NCBI GenBank assembly: GCA_963969395.1
Contig: OZ017802.1
Coordinates: forward strand, 6,326,501 to 6,390,500
DNA from: Pseudoscleropodium purum
Taxonomy: Eukaryota > Streptophyta > Bryopsida > Hypnales > Brachytheciaceae
Direction of reading: 5' to 3'
Length of the DNA stretch: 64,000 bases
In this document: piece after piece, positions 11,724-25,100 of the stretch
Numbering within the stretch: the stretch's first letter is position 1
Layout: each line of letters starts with the position of its first letter
Made by a program: the position numbers and the translations under genes
The notes under the pieces: generated by a model
Database searches by the model: none
What the model was told of the DNA's origin: nothing
Seen by the model: the letters and a program-made list of their open reading frames with translations, nothing else

Positions 11724-12217
11724 TCTAACAACAGGCTACAATGAATTAGAGTTGGATCTTGTGGCGTAGTTCAATCAATTGCTACTAGTTATGTTAATTC
11801 AATCAATTGAAATTTAAGGTTTATAAAATAGAAAATGTGTGGCATGAATAATATTAGTTTCTTCTACTAAAAAGTACATGTTTTAAAAAAAAAAATTCAA
11901 TGTGTAAATGTTGGTCAATGATTAATATGTGAAAGGCAATTATTTAATAGCCTTTGGGTAAGTTTATTTGATGGCCTTTGTGTAAGCAATGTCAAGTAGA
12001 TAAAGGTGCCACGTATTTTTCTACATTTGTAACAACAATATGGACTTCACATTTGCTAATAGGATTTATATCTCATGCATTTTTTAGAAGTTCAAGTTCT
12101 CATGTTATTTTCTAAACACAAATGAAACAGAATTTCATTGCAAACATAAAATGCCAAGGCTTGCAAAGCCACCAAAAGTGCTCTACCACACATAAGTGGC
12201 CTACTAGGAGGGATAGT

Positions 12218-12243
12218 AAAAAAAAAAAAAAAAAAAAAAAAAA
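12218..12243. repeat. Poly-A tract
   Basis: A run of 26 A residues is followed by CCCAACCCCACC. It could be the tail of a retroposed sequence lying to its left, but no source gene is recognisable. Confidence 0.9.
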
Positions 12244-14379
12244 CCCAACCCCACCTAGCTACTAGAAGACAAAATCACGATAGTGCCACGGACAAGGTAT
12301 TAAGAAGGACTGTAAGAACGCAACACCACATAAACATAGCAATGGCAACCTATGACACTGAATTCGTGGAGACGTTATCATAGACATGTGATATAGCGAG
12401 TTCTCGGTTGTTCCACTTTGAACTAGTTTCTAGAGATGACATGGTCACTCTTAATGTTGACAACTTTGCAAAGGTTTATATGTAGAGTGAGGACTTACGA
12501 TTCTATGACTACTAGATGTGATGTGGTGTGTGGATCATTTGTGTCTCCCACATTATAGCAACAAGAGCAAATGGTCGAGAATTGCCTATAGGCTGGCCAA
12601 ACCTTGTTTGTTGTGTTTGTGCATTCAAGTATGTACTATAGTCAAAGTCGTGGATTAGGGATGGGACAACTCCAAAGGTCATGATTGGTTGTGACAATAC
12701 AAGTCGAGATGGAGGTAGGCCTGCTTTTATGATGCCAAATTCAATCCACATCTTCATTGTCTTTTGTACGAACAATGTGCCAATGAGCCCCCTAGTGTTG
12801 CAAGTTTATTGGTGGCATCCGGACTTTGATCGTATGCTAATTCCAAATTCAATTGTCTTATATATCTAGGATTGCCCAACTTTATGCAATTATTTCTTTC
12901 GTACATTGTCGGTATGGATAAGAGGGAGGGGTGTGCCATGGGTACTAGATGGTGGAACACAACATGTTGTTGTATCCGTATCAATAGATGAAAACTACAT
13001 TCAGTTCGGCAAGCTTTTATCATTAGTGACAGTAGTAGACGCACTCCCATCAACTCAAATCATTGTCCATTGCTTGGAGCGTGACATGCAGATTGTTCAA
13101 CAATTTATGGCTACGACAAGATTGTTGCAACAACCCACCAACTCCCCTATCATTGATGTCGAGGCGATGTTGGATTGAGCTTGCTACTCGAGCCATGTGT
13201 AGGATTTTTCGTCAAACAAAAAAGACATGGAGAATTGGACAGTGGAGAGCTGCAACACAAAAGACATAAAAGATTTGTAGTAAGTCAATGATGTAGTTAT
13301 TATGGTCCTTTGGGATGTAAGCCATACAGATGTAACTTTTTTGGAAACATGAATTCTTCTAAGTTAATACAATGCCCAATGACCCACTATCATTTGTATC
13401 ACTATTTACAATACTAACTATGTTATTGGTGTTTTTAAACTGTGTTGTCCATCCACTATTGCTAGTCCATGTTGGAAACAATGTTTAACCACAATTTTTA
13501 CCTTTTCGACTTTTATAAACTACATTGATTTTCTATATTCATACATAAATGTATCAATGTATTCATGCATTAATGTATTATGAACATAGATCGAAAGACA
13601 TTGACTTTGAAGTTGTATAAAATCGTTGCATTTCATTACAAAAAATGTCCTTACATGCATATTACAAACATAAAATGGAACTATACTGCAAGTAAATACT
13701 CATCAACCTCCCCTTGACTCGTGAAACTATGGAAACCGGCATTACGAAACCCTTTTACTTCATTTTTACATTTGAACCAACTTGGGTATATACCTAGCCT
13801 AAAACCACACCTTACGGCCTAGTACTTTATGGCAGCATCCTCCATCTACATTTGTAAAGTCATTGCACATGTTGCACTTGTTGAAGTCAAATGCGCTCGA
13901 TGAATTCCTTCAACCCCTTGAACTTCATTAACCAACGTTCATTGTCCAAATGAATCCATGACACGGATGAAGGATGCCAAGCACAAGTCAAACATCCAAT
14001 GAAGGAAAGTCAAGAAGAAAGCTAGAACGAAGGTATTTGCTTGCAAAACAAACAATGCAACTTCATTGTTAGTTGGAAATGAACAAACTCCAATCTAAAG
14101 AGTTGGGACTTTGTATTGCACTTGTACCAAGGACATAGTGATCAATTCAATTGACATTGTATCCAAGAATCCAAAATTGTGACTACTAGTGCTTTGAAAA
14201 CAAAAGTCGCGTCTTCTCCTCTAAAGTTTATGTTCTTCGGCTTTGCAATAGCATTATCATTGTCTTTGTGCATGTTGCTACAAAGGATTGTCTATAAAAG
14301 TCCATCTGGATTGATGGTTCTCATCCAACTGTTTTCATCGTTCTTATTCTTATAAAGAACATCAAGAAAGTACCCCCCA

Positions 14380-14760
14380 TTGCAACAATATTACATCAAT
14401 GCTAATATAGTTTTTCTACTATGCAGTACTAATGCAATATACAAAATATAGCTATTCAATACTAAAAAATTAGGTGTTTTATTATTTTTGCAATATTGAT
14501 GTAGTACAAACTTTGTAGCTATTCAATTTTAAGAAATTAGTTGATGTTGCAATATTGCAACAATTACAATTGTTGTAGTACTAATGCAATTTTATTTATT
14601 TACAGTATTGATGCAATACAAAAAATATACCTAAACAGTATTGGGAAATTTGGTATTATTGCCATATTGATTGCAACAATATTCTGGATTAAGAATTTTT
14701 TTGAATGTAGATTGCAATTATATAATTTAAAATAATAATTTTGTATTGAAACAATATTGG
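14380..14760. repeat. Degenerate CAATATTG-rich repeat cluster
   Basis: Motifs of the kind TGCAATATTGATGCAATAC and AGCTATTCAATACTAAAAAA recur several times with spacing of roughly 80-90 bases. The copies are strongly diverged and of irregular length. Related motifs reappear near 16205-16375, suggesting one old satellite-like or self-priming repeat family. Confidence 0.5.
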
Positions 14761-16204
14761 ACAAGTACTGCAAGAGAATTGGGCCTAGCCCTTTTTCCTG
14801 GGCATTTAGGGATTATCAATTTAATGAAGAGCAATTTGGAATTTGAAATAAGACCAATCATGATATGATGTTGCTACTAGTGTAATTCCAAAAATCTTGT
14901 TGGAACCTTAAAATGTGAAGATTGTGATTGCCCAAATCTTACTATGTAGTTATTCATTTTCTTTAGTACCATTTGTCTTTTGTAACTCTTCATAAAGATT
15001 GTTAGTTGGCATGAAAAAAATTCTATGATTTGAAAAATATTCTATCAAAATTATACTATTAAATTTATTATTTCATATAATCTTGATTAACACACCAAAT
15101 TTGAATTTTTTTTAAAAATCATTTTTGATAAATTGTTTTGAGTATTCTTTATAAGTGCTATAATAATTGATTGACAAATATTGGTGATGAATTTTTCAAA
15201 TTTCACTATAGAAAAATTTAAGGAACATCGAAGTGCTCATCTCGTTTTTGTAGAAAAATTCATATTATCTAAGAAAAATTTTCTAACACAAAGGATTCAA
15301 TGTCAAGGTGTTGACTTCCCAAATTTTATTAAACATAAATTTATCAATTATAATTTTATTTTATTAATAAACCCTCGTATTACGACTACTTCTATGCGTT
15401 TGAGCATGATGGTTCAATTGTTTTGCTATATCTAATTACAATTTTAAGAATTTTTTCACAAATTTTTTATTAGACTTAATAGTAGGGTTCTAATACTTTT
15501 TAAAGGGTACTATGCAATGGAATTTTTTTCTAACTTAATCATTCACAATTCAGTGTTTTTTTTAACTCAATAGACTTTGGCACCCTTTTGGCATAGTAGA
15601 ACAACTATTTTTTTATAAAAATTTGAACTATGAAAAATTATAAAATAAAATAAACTATCATCTCCAAAAATCCGTTTGAAATTTTAAACCTCCAATCAAA
15701 AGCTATAGGCAAAACTTAAGAGAGAAGTTGAAAAGGACATTTTGGGGTACATTTTCAAACATTATCTCTAAATTTTGATTGAAGTCTCAAAATCTCAAAT
15801 AGATTTTTTGAAATGAATTTTAGTTTAATTTTACTAGTTTTTTTAGTTCAAAATTTTCTGAAAAAAGTTATACTATGTCAGAAAGGCCTCCAAAGTTTGC
15901 TGATTTTATGAAGCAAACAAAAAACAAGTAAAAAAATTAGTTAAATAAAATTTTGCATCCTACATGTGCATCCAATGTTGTAGATGGTGTACTAGTAAAT
16001 TAGTACTCCTTGGGCCTCACCCACAAGGTCCAAGGTTTGAAAATGAAGGTTGATGTTTGCTTAAATGGCAAGGTGCTTGCCTAGGTGGCCCCTACTTGGA
16101 TGGAGGGCAACAAAAAAATTTATATATTTTTAAATTAAAAATTAAATTAAAAATTTATGCAATATTTTAATACTAACTAGTAATAAATTTTTAGTTCTAA
16201 AACA

Positions 16205-16375
16205 ATACTATGCAATGAACAAGGCAATATTGCATGGCAAAGTGCTTGGTAATATTAAGTTGCTTCTAATTCAATATTGCATGTAGTAACCTTCTTTTTA
16301 GTAATGTAGCTGTACTAATTCAATATTATACTGCGTAAACTTTGATGCAATATTGAATTGATACTAAAACAGTAT
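16205..16375. repeat. Second cluster of CAATATTG motifs
   Basis: The words CAATATTGCATG, TTCAATATTGCATG, TTCAATATTATACTG and GATGCAATATTGAATTGATAC lie within 170 bases and resemble the units near 14.4-14.7 kb. No coding potential is visible. Confidence 0.45.
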
Positions 16376-17670
16376 TGTTTAGAGCAACCCTTTTTTCTTC
16401 ATGAAGTAGTAAGCACAGATGGATGGATTGGTTGACTTCATCCTCTTTAGTTCTTAGAGCATCTTTGCTAATACATGGTGACACTATGACATAGTGTCAG
16501 TTTTACAATTCAAAAGATGGCATCTACATGAAGAAAGGGACCACATCTATGCAATAGGGAGTCAGCTTCAACCTGAATTTTGAATTGTTCTAATAGATAG
16601 AGGAAATTTTATGTCTGTCAATTGCAACAACTATAGTATTAAGGTAGAAACACTAATAACCATTAATGAACCTTACACAATACCCAATGTTTGGAGTACT
16701 AAAATTCCAACCAAGGTTGGAAAATATTTCCAACGGAAGCTTGGAATGTATTTTTTGGGTCCTAGGTAAGGTTGGGACTAATAAGGTTATGACACATGTT
16801 CAAAAGCAATAAGCAAGAAAGTAGAAGGCCTTTAGTAGTTAAAAAATGTGAATTAATTGGAAGATTCTAGACATTAGCTGTTTGTCAAGAGTACTTTCTA
16901 GCTCCCAAAATTTACAATAATTTCAATTATGGAAACAAGATTTTGAAAATCTTGCTATACCTAAATTTTCTAACTTCTTGTACGTGGAAAATTTCCACCA
17001 CCTTATATTGCATACAATCTTCTCCAAAATTGCTATAGGTGTTTGGTCTAAAATTAATTTAGAATTCATATTCTAAATATATTCTACTACTCTATATGTG
17101 TTCTCTAGGCATATAAGTGTACAAAATTGAAGATTCTAAGTTCTAGTGATTGCAAGATCTTTTGGAGAAAACTATGAAAATTAGATTTGCAGATTGGAGT
17201 TTTTCCAAATGTTCAAGTTCTTCATATTATTAGCAAATATTAATTTTGAGCTTTTTGCTATGTACATAATTCATATGATAGTTTCAAAGCAATATATTTG
17301 AAAGCAACCTTAATTAATTAGTATTCTTTTTTAAAATATATTAGAGCCACTAGTAATTCAGTTTCCTAATTCATACTATACACACTTGATCTCAACAACT
17401 ACATTTCTAGCATTCTACGAGGTTTACATGTCCAAAACTACTTCTAAATGCTTGTTCTAGATTCAAAGTCTAAATATTCATTGAGAATTAATTTTTAACA
17501 AATTCAACTTTAGGATTTTTTGTTTAACTTCTTCAAGTGCATTCTCTTAGAATTTTAGAATGAAATCCCTACTAATTGCAAGTTCAATGTGTCCAAACTT
17601 CAAAATGTAGGCTTTTCTAGCCCTTCTAGAAGGTAATGTTTTGTCTTCAATGTTTTACACAAAAACAAAA

Positions 17671-17705
17671 CAGAGAGAAAGAGAGAGAGAGAGAGAGAGA
17701 GGGGG
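17671..17705. repeat. (GA)n microsatellite
   Basis: Starting with CAGAGAGAAAGA, about a dozen uninterrupted GA units end in a short G run. Simple sequence, likely polymorphic. Confidence 0.95.
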
Positions 17706-19414
17706 AAAATGAACTAAACTTTTGAAAATGAAAATGAAGTAGTTTGCCCTTCATTGATTTCTTCATTTTACATTTGAAACGGCAATTACAAGTGTGTTTT
17801 TTATACAAAATGAACCTTTCAACTTCAAGGTCAAATAAAAACAACTTGAATCATATGAATCTTTAGAAAAAAGTAAATTGAAGGGTAGTTGATCATGAAG
17901 GAGAATACATCTTCGTCTTCTTTCATAAGTTGAAAATTATAATTGTTAATTGAAATGTGTGGATATTTTTTCAAGATAAAAAAATGGATTAGCTTTCTCA
18001 AAGTACAATTTCTATTTCAATTTGTGCATAGAAGCAAAAATCATGCAACCAAATTTAAAAAATATTTGAGTCTAAGTACTCTAAAAATCATGAAATCTTA
18101 AATTTCAAATTCATTTTTATGTAATATAATTTATATTTTAAAATTTTGAAATTTTTGACTTCCTACATGTGGATAAGTGACAAGAAAGTTTTAGATCATT
18201 TTGTTTTAGAGGCATTCAAAAAATCTTTGAGGAAAAAACAATATACTTGCTTGTCTTCAAACTCAATTTCTACATTTTTTCATAAAAAAAAAGTTCCACA
18301 TGGTTTAATTTATTTGCTAGAATATTCTTACTATTTATATTTGCATATTTTAATTCCATTTTAGAATTATGAATGAGTAAGTTTTTCTTCCATCTGTAAC
18401 CTACTTCTAGTTTAAGAAACTGTAAAAGATGAAAAACAAAGGGTTTTTTTTTATGAATTTTTTCATAAGATTCCCATCTCAATTCTTCAAAATAATTTTT
18501 TTTTTATCAAAATCTATATTGGAAAAAAATAAGATAAGAAGATTCAAAGTCTTATAATGTAAAATATATTACTCATTCCGCTTTCAACCACCTCCTCTAC
18601 CTTCATTCGAATTTAACCTCCTTCCAACCGAATTTCATCCAAACGCTCTCATTTCCCTAATGAAAACCCATTCATCTATCCAAAATTCTTTCAATTTCTT
18701 TGAAGGATATTTTTTTTCAAAGAAGAACGATCTTCAAACTCTTGCTAACTACAGAATAAACTCAAGTAATATTTTTTTCAAACCCATTTCAGTACAAAAC
18801 CACCCCTAAAAAACTTACACAAAATAAATGTAGTGGAAACTACTATAAATGAACAAAGGAATTTTCATCTCCCTGTAAATTTGAAAGTGCCCTGTTATTT
18901 AGAAATGACAGTCCCATCGAATTCCATCATTGCAATTTCACATTGCCATTTATTACATCCCACTTAAAGGACTGGAAAAATTGTAATGGACAAGGATTTT
19001 TCTTAATTTTTTATGATTTGCCAAAGTGGCCATGTTGAATGTAATAGTGGTACTCCAAATTTCAACATTCATTCATCCACATATTGGATAGAAAATATCA
19101 CATAGTATATATCACATATTCATAATTTTTTCAACTTTTCATCCATAATTTGATAGTTTCATTCAAGATTTTTTTCATCATTTGGAGTTTTGGGGCAATA
19201 AACTTCATAAATTCTCATCACTTTTTAGCCAAATCATTTTTTCTTTGGTGCAATCTTGCACTATAAAGCCTAAAAAAAGCCTTAATAATGGATTAGGCAT
19301 TATACCTATGAAAGCTTTGTAAGGCCTCTCTAGTGCATTAGGACTTTGATAGGAATAATGTACTATCATGTCATGAAATTAAACTAAAAAATAACAAACC
19401 AATTAAATCAAATA

Positions 19415-19452
19415 CATCAAAAATTAAAAAATTAAAAAATTAAAAAATTAAT
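19415..19452. repeat. (AAAAATT)n short tandem repeat
   Basis: Four to five units of AAAAATT with a preceding partial unit sit in otherwise AT-rich sequence. Confidence 0.85.
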
Positions 19453-22128
19453 AATAAGTGATGCACTATTAGATTCATTATAATATTCCAGCAAATAAAT
19501 GAAATGCAACTTTTCACATCAAATAATACTTGTCATGTTATAAAAACCTTCTACATTTTCACTTTTACTAATAGGATAAATTGTTAATAATATCAGTCAT
19601 TAAATTTCAAAAAATGGACATATAAATAAAAAACTTAAAATTTTATAGGATCCAACTTGGTTAGTTTTAGCTTTCTACTCATTATGTTTGAAAATGTGTA
19701 CAAATTTGAAAGAGGTTTTATTTTTTATTTTTCATACTCAAAATACATTATACTTGCTTTACATTCCAATACAATTTTTTTGGAAAGAAGAAATATTATT
19801 CTTCTTACAATATTAATTCCTCCAAAAGTGGTGTTTTTTGCCTTTAAGTTGATCATCTAAAATTGTTATAATCTAAAACTACAACTACTAGTAATTTTAC
19901 CAATATGCTCAAATGTATAGAATTATTTCTAGTGTAAAGGACAACTAGCAAAATTTGTTAGAGTATATAGACATTATTTTACATAATTTGAACATTGTCA
20001 CTCAAACATTAAACTCTCTATAGAAGGACTTTTCAACCATCTTTGAACATGCTTGTTGAAGAAAAGATGCGTGTATGGATGTTTCTCACATGTCTACACA
20101 ATCTAAATTCAAAATTCATCATAAATATTTTTTTATCAACTAATATGTAAATCTATAGAAATTGGCTTTCAAAATTGACCACTAGTAAATTTCGTTTTTC
20201 CAAATTCAAATTTGTTTTATTTCATTGACATTTTATATGAACATAGCATATATACACAATGCGTAACATCATGATATAATGTAAGGGGTGAGACTCTCAT
20301 ATTTTTATTTTATAAATTTTTATTTATATATTGTATATCTCAATTTCATCAAGTTGGTTGCAATGGAAGAATGAGAAGGTATTTGGATAGAGTGTTGCTT
20401 TGAAGTACTTTGTTCATTAGAGCAAGATATAAATTTTAGAGCACTTAAGGATTATGTATAGTTAATTGGCTAGAAGTAGAATATTTTTGTACTTGTCAAG
20501 CTCTTAATCTAAAGCCCAAAGACCAAAACTCTCCACCTAGTTCAAAAGAAGGGAGCCTTGCATGGAAGCAAGGAGTGAGGAGCAAGATACTAGAGGGTAG
20601 GGATTCAACTAAACTTTTAGTAAAGAAACCTATAATCATTTCAAAGTAGTCCTACTAATGTTGAAAATTTTTGGTGTTAGTATTGGATTCGGTTTTGAAA
20701 ATGTTAAAAAAATTTGTATTGGTGTGGTTTAGAGGTCATGCAACATGTATATTGAACTCATGCTTTTAAGGCTTCAGAGGTAACATGACATTATTGTTAA
20801 CATAAGAACAAGTAGATGTCAATTAAAATGCATTTGCAAAAATAAAGGGTTCTTGTAGTGAAAGCACTACTAGAAAACTTTAGATTTTTTGTTGTTTTGG
20901 TTGCATTGATTTGAACAGAATTCAACAAATTATTATTCAAATCAATAGAAAATTTGGATTTTCTATTAGTAGAGTCAACAATAGAATAGCTAGGTGAAAA
21001 CAAAATCTGGTTTCCTTCACATTCATGTCACAAAATATTAGTGTTTACACCATCTCTTATAGCATAAAGATCTATAAATTGTAGCACTTCCTACCAAGGT
21101 CATATTACTCAATCACAGTGTATTGGAAGCACCATTTCCATCATAGGGGCAAGGAATAATTCTTTTGCATACACATGTAAGATAAATAGTTTTTTTAGTT
21201 TCAATCATGAAACATTTTCTATTTAAATTTTGGGCCCAAAATTTGATTTTTTTTTCACTCCTTGCTATCCACTTTCTTACCAATAATGTTGGCTCGAGGG
21301 AGAATAAATTCCTTGTCTATATCTCAATTTCGACCGATCCATGTCTTTATATCCTCTGCTTGGTTCCATTAGTCAATTGATATTTCAATATAGAATTGAT
21401 CATTTGAAGTTTAGTATTTCCACCAATGTTATTGTGTAATATGTGAATTTTCCATCCTCTTGCCCTTGCTATTGATTGATCCATTCAATCAAGTCCCAAG
21501 TCTATTATGTTGGGCATATTTTCTCAGATTTTGTATTCTTACTATGTCAACTTGCATTTGTTCTCAAAATTTAGCTTGATCTAAAGGTCACATTTGTTTA
21601 TTTTACTCTAGTTGGTAAAGTCATATGTCTTCCTTGTAACTCTTCATTGAATAGGCTCAAGTATCTTCTTGTACATGCATACCTATTGTACTATCTAGCC
21701 TATTCCATGTTGTATATCATATATAGTTCTAAAGACTAATTAGAACCTTGAGCCTCTATGTTACATTTTGCCTTGCTATAATAATATGTACACACTTGAT
21801 GTATAAATAACAACAAGCACAATCCCCTCTAAAAACCTTTGTTATTACAAAATAAATATATAGCAAGCACAATTCAAATACACAATTGAAAAGGTCATAT
21901 CTTTGGAAAAACCATAGTGTACAAACTTAATCTATAGTTTGTTGCCTATTTCTACAACCGAATCACTATGAACTTAAACATAATAATCAAAATTTCATAC
22001 CAATTAGTGGAAAAAAATCCACAGGTTATATACACAAGTACTACTAGATAAATCTAGATGCACTACAAGCAATATTAGTCCATCCAATTGAGAACCAAAT
22101 CTTATTTACTCCATTGGTGATTTTCTAT

Positions 22129-22170
22129 GAGTGTGCAAGCATGAACTTGAGAGTGTGCAAGCATGAACTT
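22129..22170. repeat. 22-bp direct duplication
   Basis: GAGTGTGCAAGCATGAACTT occurs at 22129-22148 and again, identical, at 22151-22170. Identity in otherwise diverged sequence suggests a recent slippage duplication. Confidence 0.9.
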
Positions 22171-25100
22171 GTGAGTGCTTGAGAGGGGATTATGTGAGCA
22201 TTGAGCTCAAAAATTTGAAAAAGCATTAGAAAATTCAATAATATATATAAAAAAGATTTGGTCATGATTTACTATTTTTAATAAATTTTAGTACCTACTA
22301 TGGATTTATTATTGTAGTTATGTAGAATCAAATGAAAACTCTAATTTTCAAGATTGTTTAGAATACTAGAAGTATACATTACAAAGATGAAGAACTCTAT
22401 TGATCAGTCTCTTGTTTCAAATAAAATAAAAAAGAAGCAAAACTGACTTAACTTTTCAACCTCCTTCCATCATTGTAAGTGTTTTTTTTAAAATTTGTCG
22501 TTGCTAGAATCAACTTGGGCCAAGGTTTATTAAAAAGCTTACAAGAAATTGGAGATTTTTTGGAGCAAATTTTCACCAATTCCATCCAAGCTTGAACCTA
22601 GAATTTGCCAAATCTATCTTATTACAATTAATCATTTAATTTAAATAGATCAATAGGGATCAATAGAGTTAAAAATAGAAGAAAAGGCCTTTCCATCCTC
22701 GAGTGGATTGCCACATTGATGATATGGAGAAATCCAAAAAATTTACACTACCTACTATATAAATTTAAATTCTAATGCCTCCAATTAATGTAGAAACACT
22801 TGAAAATAACATTTTTTATTTTCAAATGCCTAAATATAGCTTTGAATGAACACTTTTAAGATTCAAGACCACTACAACTTTTTGAATACAACCAATGATT
22901 GGTGAGGAGTTTTTTTAAGCAACCAATAAAAGTTGAGACATTTAGTACTTCAAAGGTGTTTATTCAAGGTGAATTTAGTGTTAAGTATTGGCTACCATAT
23001 GTTTTCAACTTTGAAATTGTAAAATAATTTTAGAGTGTCGAAAAATTATGAAGCCACTTGCGTTGCATTTTCTTTGAGCTCACTAATAATTTCATCCAAG
23101 TTTGGAGTCATTTGACCTTTGAGATACTAGGACCATATGTAAAAAGTATTGTTTTTAGGTGTTTTTACCTTAACCCCCCAAAGATGAGGTGTTCAAATTT
23201 TGATTAACAAATGAATACAAACACATTCCAAATACATAAAAGATGTGTTCCTTCATCCATCAAATTTTTTAAAGATTCTTGTGCCAATTCTTTAACATTT
23301 ATACAATATGGATTCTAAATGTTTTGCTTTGCAAATATTTCATAGTTTAAAGGATACTTGTAGGTCTAGCCTTGAAAACTAATTTTTCTAATTCAAAAAA
23401 TGCCCTTATGAAAATGACTTAAATATAAAAACACAAATGCAAAATTTTTCAAAAATCTCTATGATTAAAACTTAACATTTTGAACTTAACATTTAAGTGC
23501 ACCAGCATCCACTTTGTGGATGATGAATAGAATGATGTTTTTCTTTCTTTCTCATTATTGCTTGGATGAAAGTCATCCTAATTTTTGGAGATACTTTATC
23601 AAGTTGTTGTCCTACATTACTAGTGTATATATATTTTTAGATTACAAATGTGGAAGTATGTCAAGTAGTTGACCAAACCAAAATTGCATTGACTTTAGTT
23701 CAAAATTGAATTTGTAAAAATGAGGCCATAGATTTAAAAAACACAAAAATTTCAAAAAATCACCATATCAAGAAAACCTCAATTCAAATCTATTCCAAAA
23801 AATTTTACTCAAATAATGATAATATTTTGCTTGTAATTGAATTTAGAAGGAATTTTAAAATTTTCTTTTCAAAATTTATAAAAAAAATATTCGTGATAGC
23901 ATTAGTAAATCGAACTGCACAAATTGAATCTGAAAGCCAAATCTACAACTTTTATTTGCATATCAATTCCAAAATATTCTTTGAAATAGTAATTTATAAT
24001 GATATTTTTCAAATCATCAATTTTAGAGAAGGATCTAGATGTTAAGGGGTTAAAGTGAAAAAAATTCTTGTGATAATCACAAACATTTAATTTGTAATTG
24101 ATTTTAAAAGGAATTCTCAATTTTTGGCTTCAAGCATTATTGAAAAATATTGGTTTGTATACTAGTTGATCTAGCTACATAGATATGATCTATAATCATA
24201 TTTTACAACTATGGTGAATTTCATTAAAATGGTAGTATTCTATGTGCCATTTCATGACAAAAGTGACATCTAAGATTAGTATAGACTAGTGTGCCTCATG
24301 TTGTTGCCATGGTCAAATTTTTTTTTAATTTATTCATCTTTAACCAAAAATAACTCAAAAATCCATAACTTTCTTGTTGTAGGTCAAAACGCTATGAAAC
24401 CAAGTCGGTGTACCCCTCCTTGCCATGAGCTTTTCAAGGGTACTAAAAATTCTATTGGATGACGTACAGTCTAGTAGATCTCAATGTAACTAACAAAACA
24501 AAACAAAACTTTTCTAGAACATCCTTGAATTTTCAAGGCACCACCGTGATTCGTATATGATTTTCTTAGAACTACCTCTTATTTTTGGAAACTTAATGCA
24601 CAATATTCACTTTGTGAAATGTGAATTACTCAAGAGTTCAATGCAAGTAAGGTGTTTCAAATCAGTAACTTTCCTACCATTAACATGTTGATTGACCAAA
24701 GCAGATGGACATATTGTATATGGTCCCTTACATGCAATCCATAATTTCAATCCCAACTTTACAAGAGCCAAATTACACAAGTTACAACTACTTGAGCATG
24801 TTTAGTTCCATCATAGTATTTTACATAAATCCAATATTGAACCTTGCCATAGCATATCAAGCTTCCAACAATATCGATAATGTTACAAAGAAATGTACTA
24901 AATGGAATCTAGAGAGTTATACGTCAAAGATATCAAGCTTATTACTGTCCAAGCATTGACAAATCAAATCAACATCAATTCTTACTCCTAAAAATAAACT
25001 TAAATTTAAGATAAGAAATAACTTCACATCATGTGTAGAAGTATTTTGAAAGTTTTTGAGAAGCCATAGACCTCACCTGTGCCCATTCTACAACAAAACA

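Noticed and set aside
12512..13269. Cluster of ORFs on both strands as a second transposase
   Set aside because: No catalytic motif was found in any frame, and the ORFs overlap one another on opposite strands.
15960..16120. A second SINE candidate around GGTCCAAGGTTTGAAAA
   Set aside because: The box B resemblance is weak and no box A lies at suitable distance.
22129..22170. CRISPR-like direct repeats
   Set aside because: Only two copies with a two-base spacer; this is a simple tandem duplication in eukaryotic DNA.
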